DNA of 64,000 bases, taken from assembly GCA_051530055.1 (NCBI GenBank), contig CM121342.1, positions 4,836,001 to 4,900,000 on the forward strand, read 5' to 3'. The DNA is from Neoechinorhynchus agilis. Its lineage: Eukaryota > Acanthocephala. The position numbers and the translations under genes were made by a program. The notes below the pieces were generated by a model. It searched no databases. It was not told the DNA's origin and worked only from the letters and a program-made list of their open reading frames with translations. This document shows positions 33,386 through 44,256 of this stretch, piece by piece; within the stretch, counting starts at the first letter, position 1; each line of letters starts with the position of its first letter.

Positions 33386-33529
33386 TGTGTTTCATCCGGG
33401 GGGGGAATTCTGCCTCACAAAAAATACAATACTTTAAACACTTTTGCGTTTTTAGCGCGCGTTTAAATATTCGAGTTTTCTACGGAAGAATCTTCGCAAG
33501 TCACGTCGAGCTTTTTGTTTTCGAAAACG

Positions 33530-34340
33530 GCGGAAAATCTACTTTATTCTTAAAATTACTACCTAGAAAATAGCGCTTCTTGCCTCTGAGTCTTCTTTAT
33601 TTAAAAAGAAACACTGCACGTCCAGTTTTGTTGTCTAAAACGGCGGAAAATCTACTTTTTTTGTAAGTATCACCTAAAAATAACGCTTCTTGCCTCTGGA
33701 CCTTTTCTTTATTTAAAAAGAAACACTGTACGCCGATTTTTTTGTTTTCTAAAACGCCCGAAAATCTACTTTATTCGTAAAATTGCTACCTAAAAAATAA
33801 AGCTTCCTGCCTCCAACTCAAATCTTTATTTAAAAAGAAACACTGTACGTCCAGTTTTGTTTTCTAAAACGCCCGAAAATCTACTTTATTGTAATAACCT
33901 AAAAAATAAGCTTGCCCAACTCAAATCTTTATTTTTTGTTTGGTTTTTTTTTTTGTTTGTTTTTTGGTGTTTTGTTTGGTTTTTTTCGTAAAATTACTAC
34001 CTAAAAAATAACGCTTTTCGCCTCCAACTCAAATCTTTATTTAAAAAGAAACACTGTACGTCCAGTTTTGTTGTCTAAAACGGCGGAAAATCTACTTTTT
34101 TTGTAAGTATCACCTAAAAAATAAAGCTTCCTGCCTCGCCTCCAACTCAAATCTTTATTAAAAAAGAAACACTGTACGTCCAGTTTTGTTGTCAAAAACG
34201 CCCGAAAATCTACTTTATTCTTAAAATTGGTACCTAAAAAATAAAGCTTCCTGCCTCCAACTCAAATCTTTATTTAAAAAGAAACACTGTACGTCCAGTT
34301 TTGTTGTCTAAAACGCCCGAAAATCTACTTTTTTGTAAAA
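33530..34340. repeat. Tandem array, about 115-bp unit, 7 copies
   Basis: GAAAATCTACTTT recurs near 33533, 33646, 33760, 33874, 34086, 34203 and 34319, each with CCTCCAACTCAAATCTTTAT or a variant and AAAGAAACACTGTACGTCCA. A T/G-rich insert (33930-33985, TTTTTTGTTTGGTTTTTTTT) interrupts the array. It lies in the gap between the divergent PSMA1 and UTP18 genes, so it probably sits in their upstream regions. Confidence 0.92.
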
Positions 34341-34372
34341 GTATCACCTAAAAAACAACGCAGTCTTTGTAG

Positions 34373-36255
34373 ATGTCAAGTCCGATTGCGTCCGAGTCGA
34401 ATACAAATTTGGCTGATTATAAATCAATAATCGGAGAAAAGGAGACTGCCTTAAATGCGATTGTGTTTGGATCAGATTGTTATCGGCCATTGATTCCCCC
34501 CAAAAAAGATGAGGTTAAATTCTATTGATTTTCACGCCTAATCCTTTTTTTTCTAGGAATCACATTTGGCAAAAAAGAAACGAGCATGGATTGACGAAGA
34601 TGACGATGATCGTTGGTTTAGGGTTCCAAAAACGGGCCGCGAAAGGTTTTATACCGGAAATAATAAATTTGTCAATTCCGAGCGATTCGAACATATCCTA
34701 AGAGAAAGGTTTTTATGCGATTCATCATTTTCAAAGTTTCAAATATTATTTTTAGGTTCAGAAAAACACTTGGAGGAACTGTGCCAGAATGGGCTGATCA
34801 CCTTGAGCACCAAAATATCGATAATGCAGCGGACAGTGATGGAAAGCTGTACGATTTGAAAGTTTCATCGGATAGGAGAGACTGACTATTCTGGCATATT
34901 TAGTGGCTTCGGCGGGAACAACCCGTTTTTATTTGGGTTAAACTAATTCGTGTTCTCTTATAGTTTTGTTTGCCAGAATCGGTCAACTCCCGTAGCCAAA
35001 ATGAGCTTAATTTCAAGTTCTGTACTAGAATTCGGCCGGCTAAAGTAACTCCATTTTTCTCATCAACATCCACAATGCTTTAAATTAGAGAAAGGGAGGA
35101 ATTTGTTCACTCAAATTTTGCCCCACTTCCAATATTCTTCTATCGTTGAATCGCAAATCTCCGGTCATTCAATTGAACACGATCGACGGAAGTAAAAACG
35201 CCCTTTTGCGCATGATAAAGTGCTGCAGCACTTTCCGGAAACCTGCATCGGATGCTTGGTTCAACACGGACATTGATCGAAATGAAATAATCGTAACTTC
35301 GCAAATGTTCGACGGTTTCCTTTCGTTCGATCTCAATAAAGACGAATTGTTTCCGAATAAAATTCGTAGTCTTGGCCTAGGTCATGGAATTAAACAAATC
35401 GCAATGTCTCCACCATCTACGACGAGACTGATGGCATTTGCCACCACTCGTGACACTTCCATTTACTTGTATTCTTCAAAGTCTAAAGAACAAGTGAACG
35501 TATTAAATACATCGTCAAATGTGAGTTCAATCTGCATTGACCGTACGGGCAACTATTTGATGGCAACCGATGAGGACGCGTGTGTTAGGATCTGGGACTT
35601 GCGATGTCAGCGTCGATGTATATCCCGATTTACTGATTCCGGAAACTATTCAAACTCCGTTATTAACTGCTCTCGTGGTCCATCAAATCTCAACAACTAT
35701 GTCGCAATTGGAAGTTTGACGGGATTTGTTAACTTATACGCCCTAGAAGACATTCTGTCTAGCGGCCAGCAATCACCACAACCCATCTACGAATGTTCGA
35801 ACCTCAAAACTGGAATATCATTCCTCGAATTTAATTGCGATTCGAAACTTCTTGTTATCGGTAGTCATCAAGAAAACTTTGCATCACGCATCGTTAATAC
35901 TTATTCTAAAAGAGTTTATCGTAATTTCCCTCCTAAAGCAATGGTTATGAAACACGATCACCAACAACAACAACAACAAAGAGAAGCGTGCGTCGCTTTC
36001 TCTCCCAATTCGGGATATCTTGCGTTTGGTGATACTCAAGGAGTAATTTCATTGTACAGGTCAGTCTTTTCGCGCATTTTGCATACCGAACCTTGTTTAG
36101 ATTGGTTGACTATACCGGCTATTAATTCGAATTTTCGTACCATGATATAATGAACTTTTGAAGACTCTGAAAAAAAAACCGTTTTCTTTTTTATCCACTC
36201 AGCTGCCACCAAACAACCCGAGTTTCTCGACGCAAAATCCAAGCGACGCTAATGA
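34373..36255 (+). CDS. UTP18: UTP18, U3 snoRNP / UTP-B WD40 protein
   Basis: Part of the UTP-B subcomplex of the small-subunit processome in the nucleolus. Exon 1 (34373-34513, MSSPIASESNTNLADYK) is followed by exon 2 (34557-34708, KKRAWIDEDDDDRWFRV) and exon 3 from 34756 (FRKTLGGTVPEWAD), the conserved N-terminal motif of UTP18. The large exon at about 35146-36060 has the WD40 propeller: CIDRTGNYLMATDEDACVRI, RFTDSGN, YVAIGSLTGFVNLYAL, TGISFLEFNCDSKLLVIGS and FSPNSGYLAFGDTQGVISLY. A Gln run (HQQQQQQR) sits in a loop. The section 34860-35145 and the last exon (probably at about 36194-36265) are not fully resolved. The ATG directly follows CTTTGTAG. Confidence 0.88.
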
Positions 36256-36265
36256 TTTCAACCCA

Positions 36266-37083
36266 AGTCTCCGTATTTGATTGATATTTTTGCGTTCATT
36301 AGCGGCGGTGTCACTCAAATGTTCTTGCCATATGATAGCGACAGGCTACGTTTAAAAAAGGGTTTCGCAAAAGAGATTGTTGGGTCTTTCCTCCGATGGT
36401 TATAATAATAACACGCTTATTGTTTGCCCGTTTAGGTCCTCACGAACATTTAAGTTCAGAGTTGTTCAAAAAAGCGTATCTGTTTGGATGGGAATGTCCT
36501 TCGGGTGAGAATGTGTCCGTTCGTTTTTGTGGTAGAACTGTTTTTGGTCAGACGTCCTGGTGTACAAAATATTCATGATCGCTTCTTAATTTTTTCAGTC
36601 AGTTTTTTGTCTGAATTTGGCGAGATACCTCAAATATTGGTAAACAAAATGGCGTCGCGGTACCAAACGACCCTAGTATACGCCGAAATGAACGTGAAAC
36701 ATTCGCCGAAATTTTGTCATTATGATCACAATTCCAATGCGCTCAGATACAAATTATAATCATTATTTTCTTTCATACGAAAGATGGTATATTATAATTT
36801 AATCATCATAGCGTTCGAACCCACGACCTAACACACACAAACATTTAGCTTCAATGCAATATGGCACGGACGAACAATTATGCAAGTATGTTTTTTAGTT
36901 TTGTTCGAAGCTCAAATCTCGCATTCAGATCTAACAAAAAAAACCCTAGGACTTAATCGCATTTCTTTGAACAAATTTAGAGTTGGAATTATTGCCCAAT
37001 TAGAAAAAACAATCTAATGATGAATCCAATACGAGATTCACGTTATTTACCTGGTGATGAAGACTTCCCTCACAACCGACAAA
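36266..37083. other. Intergenic, with a dispersed-repeat fragment
   Basis: TTGTTGGGTCTTTCCTCC (36378) and TTTAGGTCCTCACGAACATT (36431) match, in part, the repeat family at 29.98, 31.95 and 63.44-63.72 kb. A lone GTTCGAACCC near 36813 looks like a tRNA B box but has no tRNA around it. No gene is supported. Confidence 0.45.
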
Positions 37084-39236
37084 TTAGAGTTGATCATCTC
37101 TTCGCTTTCGTCTCTCAATGATTCTGCTAATCTGTTGCCACTCTCTATCTAATTTTCGTTTCTCCGCGTTGGAATTTTGCGGCGGACGTCTTGTCCGAAT
37201 TCTGTTTACAAAGTCCCGTTGATGATTTGTACGATCTGAATAGTTTCTTCGGCAATCGAAATCTTTACTCATCGCCTACAAATACGCCAATGAGCAACAA
37301 CAACAAGCGCCATAAAATTGATTTACCTTTTCCACGTTATCAATGGAAACCTCGTCGTCACTGTCTACATTAACGTCCTGTTCCGCCGCTGTTCCAGGAT
37401 AACATTCAGCGTACGAGTCTCCGGTCGCTATTGATTTCTTTAAAGATCGATTGGGTTCGTCAGGAAACCTGCTTCCAATCGTTACTATGGCTTCGTTAAC
37501 TTTCCGCATCATGTCTTCGGCATCGTTGTCTGTTACGATTTCGGGTTTTTTCGTAGTACACAAAAAGACTTTCTTTTGACGCTCATATTCACGTAGACTT
37601 CGAGGATGTGCGGCGAGTGTTGAAAGTTCGTCTTCATTGAAGATTCTAAAAGTGAAAAGCTGATACAATTGGGTTTTTTTAAGAAGGTCTTACGGTCTAT
37701 TGGCATCAGGATGCATTGTTTTACTACACTTTTCGACTGGACTATGATGCCCTTTCCGAAGACCGTGCAGAAGCACTGACCAAATGTCTATAAGTTTCGA
37801 TATTACCAGATCGCTTGTTTCCGTCTGTCCTTGTGCATTCACCTAAACCGAAACCGTTTTTGGGCATGAAATCTTTATGGATTTTAATCGTGATTTAAGA
37901 AACAAAAGAGGGAAGGTTAGAATTTAGTCGACTCGGAGCCCGGAAGGATATCACTGGAGAAATTTCTCTGACTTGCTTTCTGTTGATGCAGAAAGTTGAG
38001 ATTCAAACTATAGAAATGATCGCTATGAATTACCAAAACGGCAGGAGAGCACTGGAGAAATTTCTTTGGCTTGCTTTCTGTTGATGCAGAAAGTTGAGAT
38101 TCAAACTATAGAAATGATCGCTATGAATTACCAAAACGGCAGGAGAGCACTGGAGAAATTTCTTTGGCTTGCTTTCTGTTGATGCAGAAAGTTGAGATTC
38201 AAACTATAGAAATGATCGCTATGAATTACCAAAACGGCAGGAGAGCACTGGAGAAATTTCTCTGAAAAATTGTGCATAAAAACACAAATTCAAACCTCAT
38301 TATCGACAAAGTCAGCTTTGCCCTTTACAAGACTAGTCGGAATTTCAAATAATGAGTGTTTTGGGAAATGTGAAGATCTTTCGTTACTCAAAACCTCAAA
38401 TAAAGAAGCACTTCTTTTGCCAAGATCAACGAGATAACTAAGTCTTCCGCTTGAAAACACGTTATTCGGCCGATGCCGCCATGAGTTTGAATAATAGCTT
38501 TCTCTTGTTCTGGTAGAAGAGATCAAATTCACAATATTTTTGGCTAATTCACTCTTTGGTTCGTCGTTATCCTTCGTTTCTTCGACTTCTTCATCGCTGT
38601 TCACCGCATCAAGTTCTTCGTTGTGTTCAGCAATCTCAGCTCGGATCTTTTTAAGTAACGCATAATCGAGACCTTTAACCAAATGAGTATGACTAATATC
38701 GCCGCCCAGATATTTCGATTCTTCGATGATTTTGCGTCTTCGAATCGCAGGATCAAGAATTGGTTTGATCCCAGGCGCTGCAACAGTACGGTAACTCTCT
38801 TCCAAACTAATGGCTGTAATCTGCGGATTGTCCAAATCACGTTTCGTGTTCTCACGTCTCTCCTTAGCCCGGTCCCGATACTTACGACTCAAGTGTGCTG
38901 CCGCATCGATTTAATGGCCACAACTCGGTGGCACAAAAAGCCAATGCCTAAAACACCATTAACCAAAAAAGCATCGCCATTCTGCCTTCGCACCGGATTT
39001 CGGTCCTTTTCAATCAAATCTTTCACTTTAGCGTACCGAGGTTTTCGAGGTCTTCTTTCAATGCTCAATGAAGGCTTCGAGGCATCACGCACGATTGAAG
39101 CTGGTCGTGGTGTGCTTATGTATCGGCGAAAGTCGTCATTCGTCAAAGCACCACCGGGAGCAGCGCTGACTTCCTGTACTGGTAGCGGCGGAGGTTGCGG
39201 ATTCGCAAATCTACCAGGAGTCTCTTCTTCATCCAT
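37084..39236 (-). CDS. IK: RED protein (IK), spliceosomal factor
   Basis: RED/IK enters the spliceosome B complex with SMU1. Exons on the minus strand: about 39020-39236 (MDEEETPGRFANPQ, then GALTNDDFRRYISTPRPAS), 38290-38892 (KYRDRAKERRENTKRDLDN, KYLGGDISHTHLVKGLDYAL and the SELAKNIVNL region), about 37692-37855 (TETSDLVISKLIDIWSVLLH), about 37340-37668 (SYAECYPGTAAEQDVNVDSD), and 37084-37272 (KLDREWQQISRIIERRKRR). The order and content match the family N- to C-terminus, but the Arg-Glu repeat that names RED is missing. The longest intron carries a 98-bp tandem repeat. The ATG follows GAGTTTAG directly. Confidence 0.93.
37953..38265. repeat. 98-bp tandem repeat in an IK intron
   Basis: CACTGGAGAAATTTCT recurs at 37952, 38050, 38148 and 38246, an exact 98-bp period, with three full units and a partial one. 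The units contain CTGTTGATGCAGAAAGTTGA. Copies are almost identical. Confidence 0.93.
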
Positions 39237-39574
39237 CTAAACTCACAATTGGGAAAGGAATTTTTTTACCCTTTGTGTCCGGACAAAAGAAAAAAAAACA
39301 ACTAAATTTGGTGATTATTTATTCGGATGTTTGTTTATGGCGGGTTTGAAGGAAAAAGCTGAAGGTTCTTATTATTCTTGTGGGTTTAACCAAAATTCCT
39401 TTAATTCCGCCATAAAAAAGTGGTGAACATAATCCCGGTTAGAAATCTTTTTTGTGGCGAGTTATATTCACTACACAAATCAAAATTTACCATTGCGATA
39501 TGGATTTTGTCGAAATGATTTAATTGAACAAAAAACACAACGAAATCACCTTTTTCGTCTTAAAGTTCAATAAT

Positions 39575-39720
39575 CAACTGGAGAATCGAGCTCGAGGGAA
39601 AAGGGGGAGGCCCAAAAAGAGGTGGAAGGACAGTGTGAGCGGAGATTTCAAGACGCTGGGGAAGCAGAAGAACAAAGACGAAAACCGACAATGCTGAAAA
39701 GAACGACCTCTCAAGCGAGA
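39575..39720 (+). mobile_element. LINE 3'-end coding fragment
   Basis: A plus-strand frame reads RGKRGRPKKRWKDSVSGDFK followed by TLGKQK, the 'GRPKKRWxDxVxxDLKxLG' tail typical of RTE/craniofacial-development-2-like non-LTR elements. It then runs into stops. It is short and isolated. Confidence 0.6.
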
Positions 39721-40080
39721 GAAAAGTTCAAAGAAATGATGTTTAATGGGCGATAAGATAAATTCAAGGAATTTGGGTTAACAATAACGCGTTCCTAGTC
39801 TTGCCACCCAGAGGATTTAAGTTTATTACCGATATTTCAAGTCCCGAGAGATGAAATATCGAGGAAATATATTTTTTAATCCCGGTAGCGTGGCAAAACT
39901 AAAAAATAACACGTTTGTTAACAAAGAAAAGGACCCATGTACGGTATTGGTCTCTGCATGCACCAAAACATCAGAAAGAAGTGTTCACACACCGCTCAAT
40001 TCACCAACCAAAAAGACAATCATTGGCTTCTAAGATACTTCCGGGTTAATAGCGCCAAAAGTTTTTTACGCGCATCTTGT

Positions 40081-40398
40081 TTATTTTCTCTTATAGAGAA
40101 AAACGCCAAATCCGAAAACAATGAGGCAAATGAGAGCGAGCGACGAGTAAAATCGACAAGGGCTTGATTCGTGTGCCAATCGTTTGATTCTCGTTATAGC
40201 TCTTCCCAAATAACGTGAAGTTTGATCGAGTTTGGATTGTAGACTAGTTAGCATCTCATTCTGAGCTCTGACTTCATTTCCAATGTCGATTGTGACTCCT
40301 TTTAGTCGAGAGATCCGTTCACTCAAATAATCCTGTGCATTTTCGTGCGTCCAATGATCAAAGTTCCTCGACCGCATTTCGTCATCGTTCCATGTCAT
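40081..40398 (-). CDS. BET1-family ER-Golgi SNARE
   Basis: A single-exon 105-residue tail-anchored SNARE. The SNARE helix reads LKGVTIDIGNEVRAQNEMLT followed by SLQSKLDQTSRYLGRAITRI, as in BET1/BET1L. The C-terminal anchor FYSSLALICLIVFGFGVFLY ends KRK. Length and architecture match the family; the choice between BET1 and BET1L is not made. It mediates ER-to-Golgi or intra-Golgi vesicle fusion with syntaxin-5. Confidence 0.9.
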   Translation of the reverse strand: MTWNDDEMRSRNFDHWTHENAQDYLSERISRLKGVTIDIGNEVRAQNEMLTSLQSKLDQTSRYLGRAITRIKRLAHESSPCRFYSSLALICLIVFGFGVFLYKRK

Positions 40399-40641
40399 TC
40401 TCTTTTTTTATGCCTATTTAAAATGAACATTTGACGCACAATGCGATTCTTCCGTGTTTTTTACGTCATTAGAAAAATTGCCGCGCGATTCTCAACTGAA
40501 AAACCCCGACATCTCCGCGCATCAAAATTAAATCTTCTTCTATTTTTGAACAGATGGACCTTAAATCACCAGTTGGTAATATTTTGGAAGACGTTTTTTA
40601 AGACACCTAAAAGAAGATTACAACGGACTGCGTTCATGGAC

Positions 40642-40950
40642 TTACATGCAAATTCTGGTATCGAAAATGGTGTTTCGAGGACATTTCAGTTTCTTTTTGC
40701 AATGACATTTGCAGGATCCGTTCCCGAGTCTAGAACGATTGATCGGTCTGGTGGTATCGAACTCACTTCGATTACTCTTACACCAGCATTCTTCAAAATT
40801 CCTACACTTTGTTCTACAATAGATCTTTTCTTCGGTTCGATCGACCATGAAGTAGTATTGATGATCGGTACGCGTTCGTTGTAGTTCGCCCATTTCGCAT
40901 TGAATCAATGTCGTGAGCATCAAGATCGTCAAGAAAAAAATCACAGGCAT
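40642..40950 (-). CDS. Cysteine-rich secreted protein (102 aa)
   Basis: The peptide opens MPVIFFLTILMLTTLIQC, a strong signal peptide, and continues into a charged region with C-x3-C (CRTKC), CWC and CKCHCKKKLKC, ending RICM. It has about 11 cysteines after the signal peptide, a pattern typical of small disulfide-rich secreted peptides. No known family is recognised. A TG microsatellite (40987) and an AGAGAAG purine run precede the ATG. The overlapping plus-strand frame is judged a shadow. Function unknown; no toxin assignment is made. Confidence 0.55.
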   Translation of the reverse strand: MPVIFFLTILMLTTLIQCEMGELQRTRTDHQYYFMVDRTEEKIYCRTKCRNFEECWCKSNRSEFDTTRPINRSRLGNGSCKCHCKKKLKCPRNTIFDTRICM

Positions 40951-41177
40951 CTTCTCTCTCTCTCGTTTTTTGGTTGTCGACCTTTATGTGTGTGTGTGTG
41001 CTGTCTTCCAACAAATGCATAATGTGATTTTGTCCAAGAATCCGTGTTCTGCTGCTACCATTAATGCATCCATGTCAGATAATACTTCAACCAAGTTTTT
41101 TCTTGTAGAATACGGTGAGAACTACCGAAAATCCGACGAATTCGTGGATTTAAAAGGTTCCTCGGAGGTATTATAGG

Positions 41178-41368
41178 GTTGCTGAGGTGATTCCTTCTCT
41201 CCGGACAATAAAGATATTGATTTATTCCGATATTTCGCTGAGCAAATCCACCATTCTCAAGAATTAATCCAACTTCAAAAAGTTTTAAAAGTTGCTGGAT
41301 TTGCCCAACGAAATATCGCAATAAATCAATATCTTTGTTGCCCGGACAGTAGGAATCACCTCAGCAAC
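41178..41368. repeat. Hairpin repeat (MITE-like), about 75-bp arms
   Basis: GTTGCTGAGGTGATTCCTTC at the left is mirrored by GGAATCACCTCAGCAAC at the right. The arms continue through AAAGATATTGATTTATT and the CGATATTTCG motif. The middle holds CAAGAATTAATCCAACTTCA. Confidence 0.85.
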
Positions 41369-41505
41369 AAAAAAGAAGTTTTAAAGTGTTGGAACTTGTT
41401 TTTTTTGGACTATTTTCCTTGTTGATTTTCTATAAAAAAAGAAGGTAATGTCGTCATATTGTTTAGATTTTCGCCAATTCTCACCGCAAAAAAACCCGAA
41501 AACTT

Positions 41506-42390
41506 GGCCGGAGAGCTGAAGACTTTCTGCACCAATCGCTTATAGCGCTCGTTGTCTAGATTGCTGTCTAAAAACATCTTTATATGTTTAAATGATGAAT
41601 CTTGTTGTTGTTAGGTCGCTAAAAGGGGTCGCCCCCTCCGAACTCAAGACTTTGTTCAGTCGTTTTTCAAACACTCGGAGTCTCTGCCGTTTCCCTGGGC
41701 CGGAGAGCTGAAGACTTTCTGCACCAATCGCTTATAGCGCTCGTTGTCTAGATTGCTGTCTAAAAACATCTTTATATGTTTAAATGATGAATCTTGTTGT
41801 TAGGTCGCTAAAAGGGGTCGCCCCCTCCGAACTCAAGACTTTGTTCAGTCGTTTTTCAAACACTCGGAGTCTCTGCCGTTTCCCTGGGCCGGAGAGCTGA
41901 AGACTTTCTGCACCAATCGCTTATAGCGCTCGTTGTCTAGATTGCTGTCTAAAAACATCTTTATATGTTTAAATGATTAATCTTGTTGTTGTTAGGTCGC
42001 TAAAAGGGGTCGCCCCCTCCGAACTCAAGACTTTGTTCAGTCGTTTTTCAAACACTCGAGTCTCTGCCGTTTCCCTGGGCCGGAGAGCTGAAGACTTTCT
42101 GCACCAATCGCTTATAGCGCTCGTTGTCTAGATTGCTGTCTAAAAACATCTTTATATGTTTAAATGATTAATCTTGTTGTTGTTAGGTCGCTAAAAGGGG
42201 TCGCCCCCTCCGAACTCAAGACTTTGTTCAGTCGTTTTTCAAACACTCGGAGTCTCTGCCGTTTCCCTGGGCCGGAGAGCTGAAGACTTTCTGCACCAAT
42301 CGCTTATAGCGCTCGTTGTCTCGATTGCTGTCTAAAAACATCTTTATATGTTTAAATGATGAATCTTGTTGTTGTTAGGTCGCTAAAGCA
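41506..42390. repeat. Tandem array, about 191-bp unit, 5 copies
   Basis: GGCCGGAGAGCTGAAGACTT starts copies at 41506, 41698, 41887, 42078 and 42270; the last is partial. Copies differ mostly by one GTT triplet (GTTGTTGTTAGG against GTTGTTAGG) and a few bases. The gap 42391-43069 shows no gene, only a fragment with TCGTTTGTCAACAACATTCG and a SINE-like piece near 42900-42965 (TTCAACGAGGTATTTCGTTC). Confidence 0.95.
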
Positions 42391-43069
42391 CTAAAACTAT
42401 TTGGACTGCCTGGGCAGTCTCAGGCCTTGTTTTTTTTATTTAAGAGAACATAACCCTGAGCAAAGACCCAAATTCGTCAGTCCGTTCCTAGAGACTTTGA
42501 GCAAGACTTCCCTTTGATTGGAAACATTCAACGCACTGTGCCGACAATACACTCAATTGTACGAACCTGAACAAATATAATAAAGAACCTCCATTGACAG
42601 TACCTATGCATCTTCTGTACTCAGAGGTTCTCTTTGCGATTAAATCTTGTTATTAGGTCGTTTGTCAACAACATTCGAGAGGAGAGATCGCATTTAAGAC
42701 GACAATGTAAACACTTGCACAAACAATTGATGAAATGACTGTGATTCAATCAGTCGACGTTTATTCATTCGTCTCTTTACGAAATGAATCCTCTCAGGTG
42801 TTATTGTTGACAAGCGAGCTTTTTTTTTGAAATTCTCTCTCTCTCATTGTGATTTTACATTTATCTGCAGAATTTGAGCACAAAGATTTATTGGTTAGGG
42901 AAGCGCTGGGAGTTTGTGAGTTTCCTCTTCAGTTCAACGAGGTATTTCGTTCCCTTTTATAAAACCGATGATCGATTTTGCAAAATAATAAAATGCTCAT
43001 TTTAGTTTTTCGCTTAATAGTTCCTTTTGTCACGCGAAAACTTCTTAATAATTGAACTCAAGACCGCAT

Positions 43070-43167
43070 GATTTATTTGATAATTTTCGGCCTTCACGAG
43101 TCTATTGCTTATAAGTTTTAAAATATGAAAAGCACACGAAGGCCGAAAATTATCAAATCAATTGATG
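43070..43167. repeat. Short hairpin repeat
   Basis: GATAATTTTCGGCCTTC and GAAGGCCGAAAATTATC are exact complements separated by about 45 bp, extended on both sides by GATTTATTT/AAATCAATT. The GGCCGAAAATT core matches the 3298-3463 hairpin. Confidence 0.75.
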
Positions 43168-43324
43168 ATAGCGAAAAAGTTAAAACTATGAACATTTCCC
43201 AATATTCCGTTACTTTACGCTTAATCTGGTCTGACGAGATCGATTTGCTACAATAATTCGGAAACAATAAGAGAGCAGCACATATTTTACAAGCGAGCGA
43301 GGGAACATCGATTGGTGACGGTAA

Positions 43325-44143
43325 TTAGTTTGTTATTTTAAGATCTGAACAGTCGGCTACAAGTTTGGTTACACGATCAGTGAATTCCTTAGAGTTGATT
43401 GGTTGATCGGACATTTGGAAGGGATCTAGTGGAACTGTCCTTGTATACGACCGATACAATTTTTGCAACAGCGATTCTATCTTAATAAGAAGTGGTCGTT
43501 CCGAAACACTTGACGGTCTCCAATTACAGACGAGTACGAATTTGAGACCTGTTTTGGAGAGAGAAAAGCTTTAAAAACACGACTAACCTGCAATTGAAGG
43601 ATAACAAAAGACTCGTACACTGTTGAATTTGACATGTTTTATGCCCAACTGAGTGTGTTCATCCAAAATCTGTAGACTGATTTCAGACAAACTGTACGAT
43701 TTTGGAGAAAAACACCAAAGGAAGAAGAAGCAATTGTACCTGTGAAACAAAGACGCAAAGATTATCATGTGATTGTCGGACAATGGAGGTTTTTTGGCAT
43801 ATACCGTTAAAGGATAAGAACTATCCCTTTCCATGTACTGCTGAACGGTCATTCCTTCATTTACTACAGTTTGAACATGTACAGGACGACCGTTGGGTGC
43901 AACGAGCATCATTTCCTCTGAAGGAAGGCCGTTTTAGACAAAAAAACCCGAAGAAATCAGCTACTCACCTCCGCTCTCCGTTGATGTGACTTTTGCATAT
44001 CCACCTTCATTTTCGGAACTAAGAATAACGGCACTCTTACTGGAATAGGTCCGTTGTTCCACTTTAGCCGAATTACTGATACATTGCGAGTAAATCAAAG
44101 TGCCGAATCGATTGATTATTAAAACGTAATCAATTTGCATCAT
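43325..44143 (-). CDS. TRAPPC4: TRAPPC4 (synbindin), four exons
   Basis: A core subunit of the TRAPP tethering complexes for ER-Golgi and endosomal traffic. Exon 1 opens MMQIDYVLIINRFGTLIYSQ, the synbindin N-terminal strand. GTGAGT and CTTCAG join it to EEMMLVAPNGRPVHV. The next splice (CACAG|GTACAA to AATCAG|TC) yields FASLFHSLQILDEHTQ, restoring the family FHSL motif. The last splice gives GLKFVLVCNWRPSSVSER, and the protein ends LVADCSDLKITN. All inferred introns are about 45-60 nt. The frame is intact. CTCTAG directly precedes the ATG. Confidence 0.93.
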
Positions 44144-44256
44144 CTAGAGTAAATGCAATTTTGTAGTGCAGTTTCGAACAAAAAAAGAGGACAATAGCGG
44201 AGAAACACACAATTCGAGCAGTCGTTTTTAGTGCCACAATACAACAATGAAAACGT

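Noticed and set aside
36805-36830. tRNA B box GTTCGAACCC
   Set aside because: No A box or cloverleaf can be formed around it.
40441-40884. Plus-strand ORF of 147 codons
   Set aside because: It overlaps the signal-peptide, Cys-rich minus-strand gene and has no features of its own.
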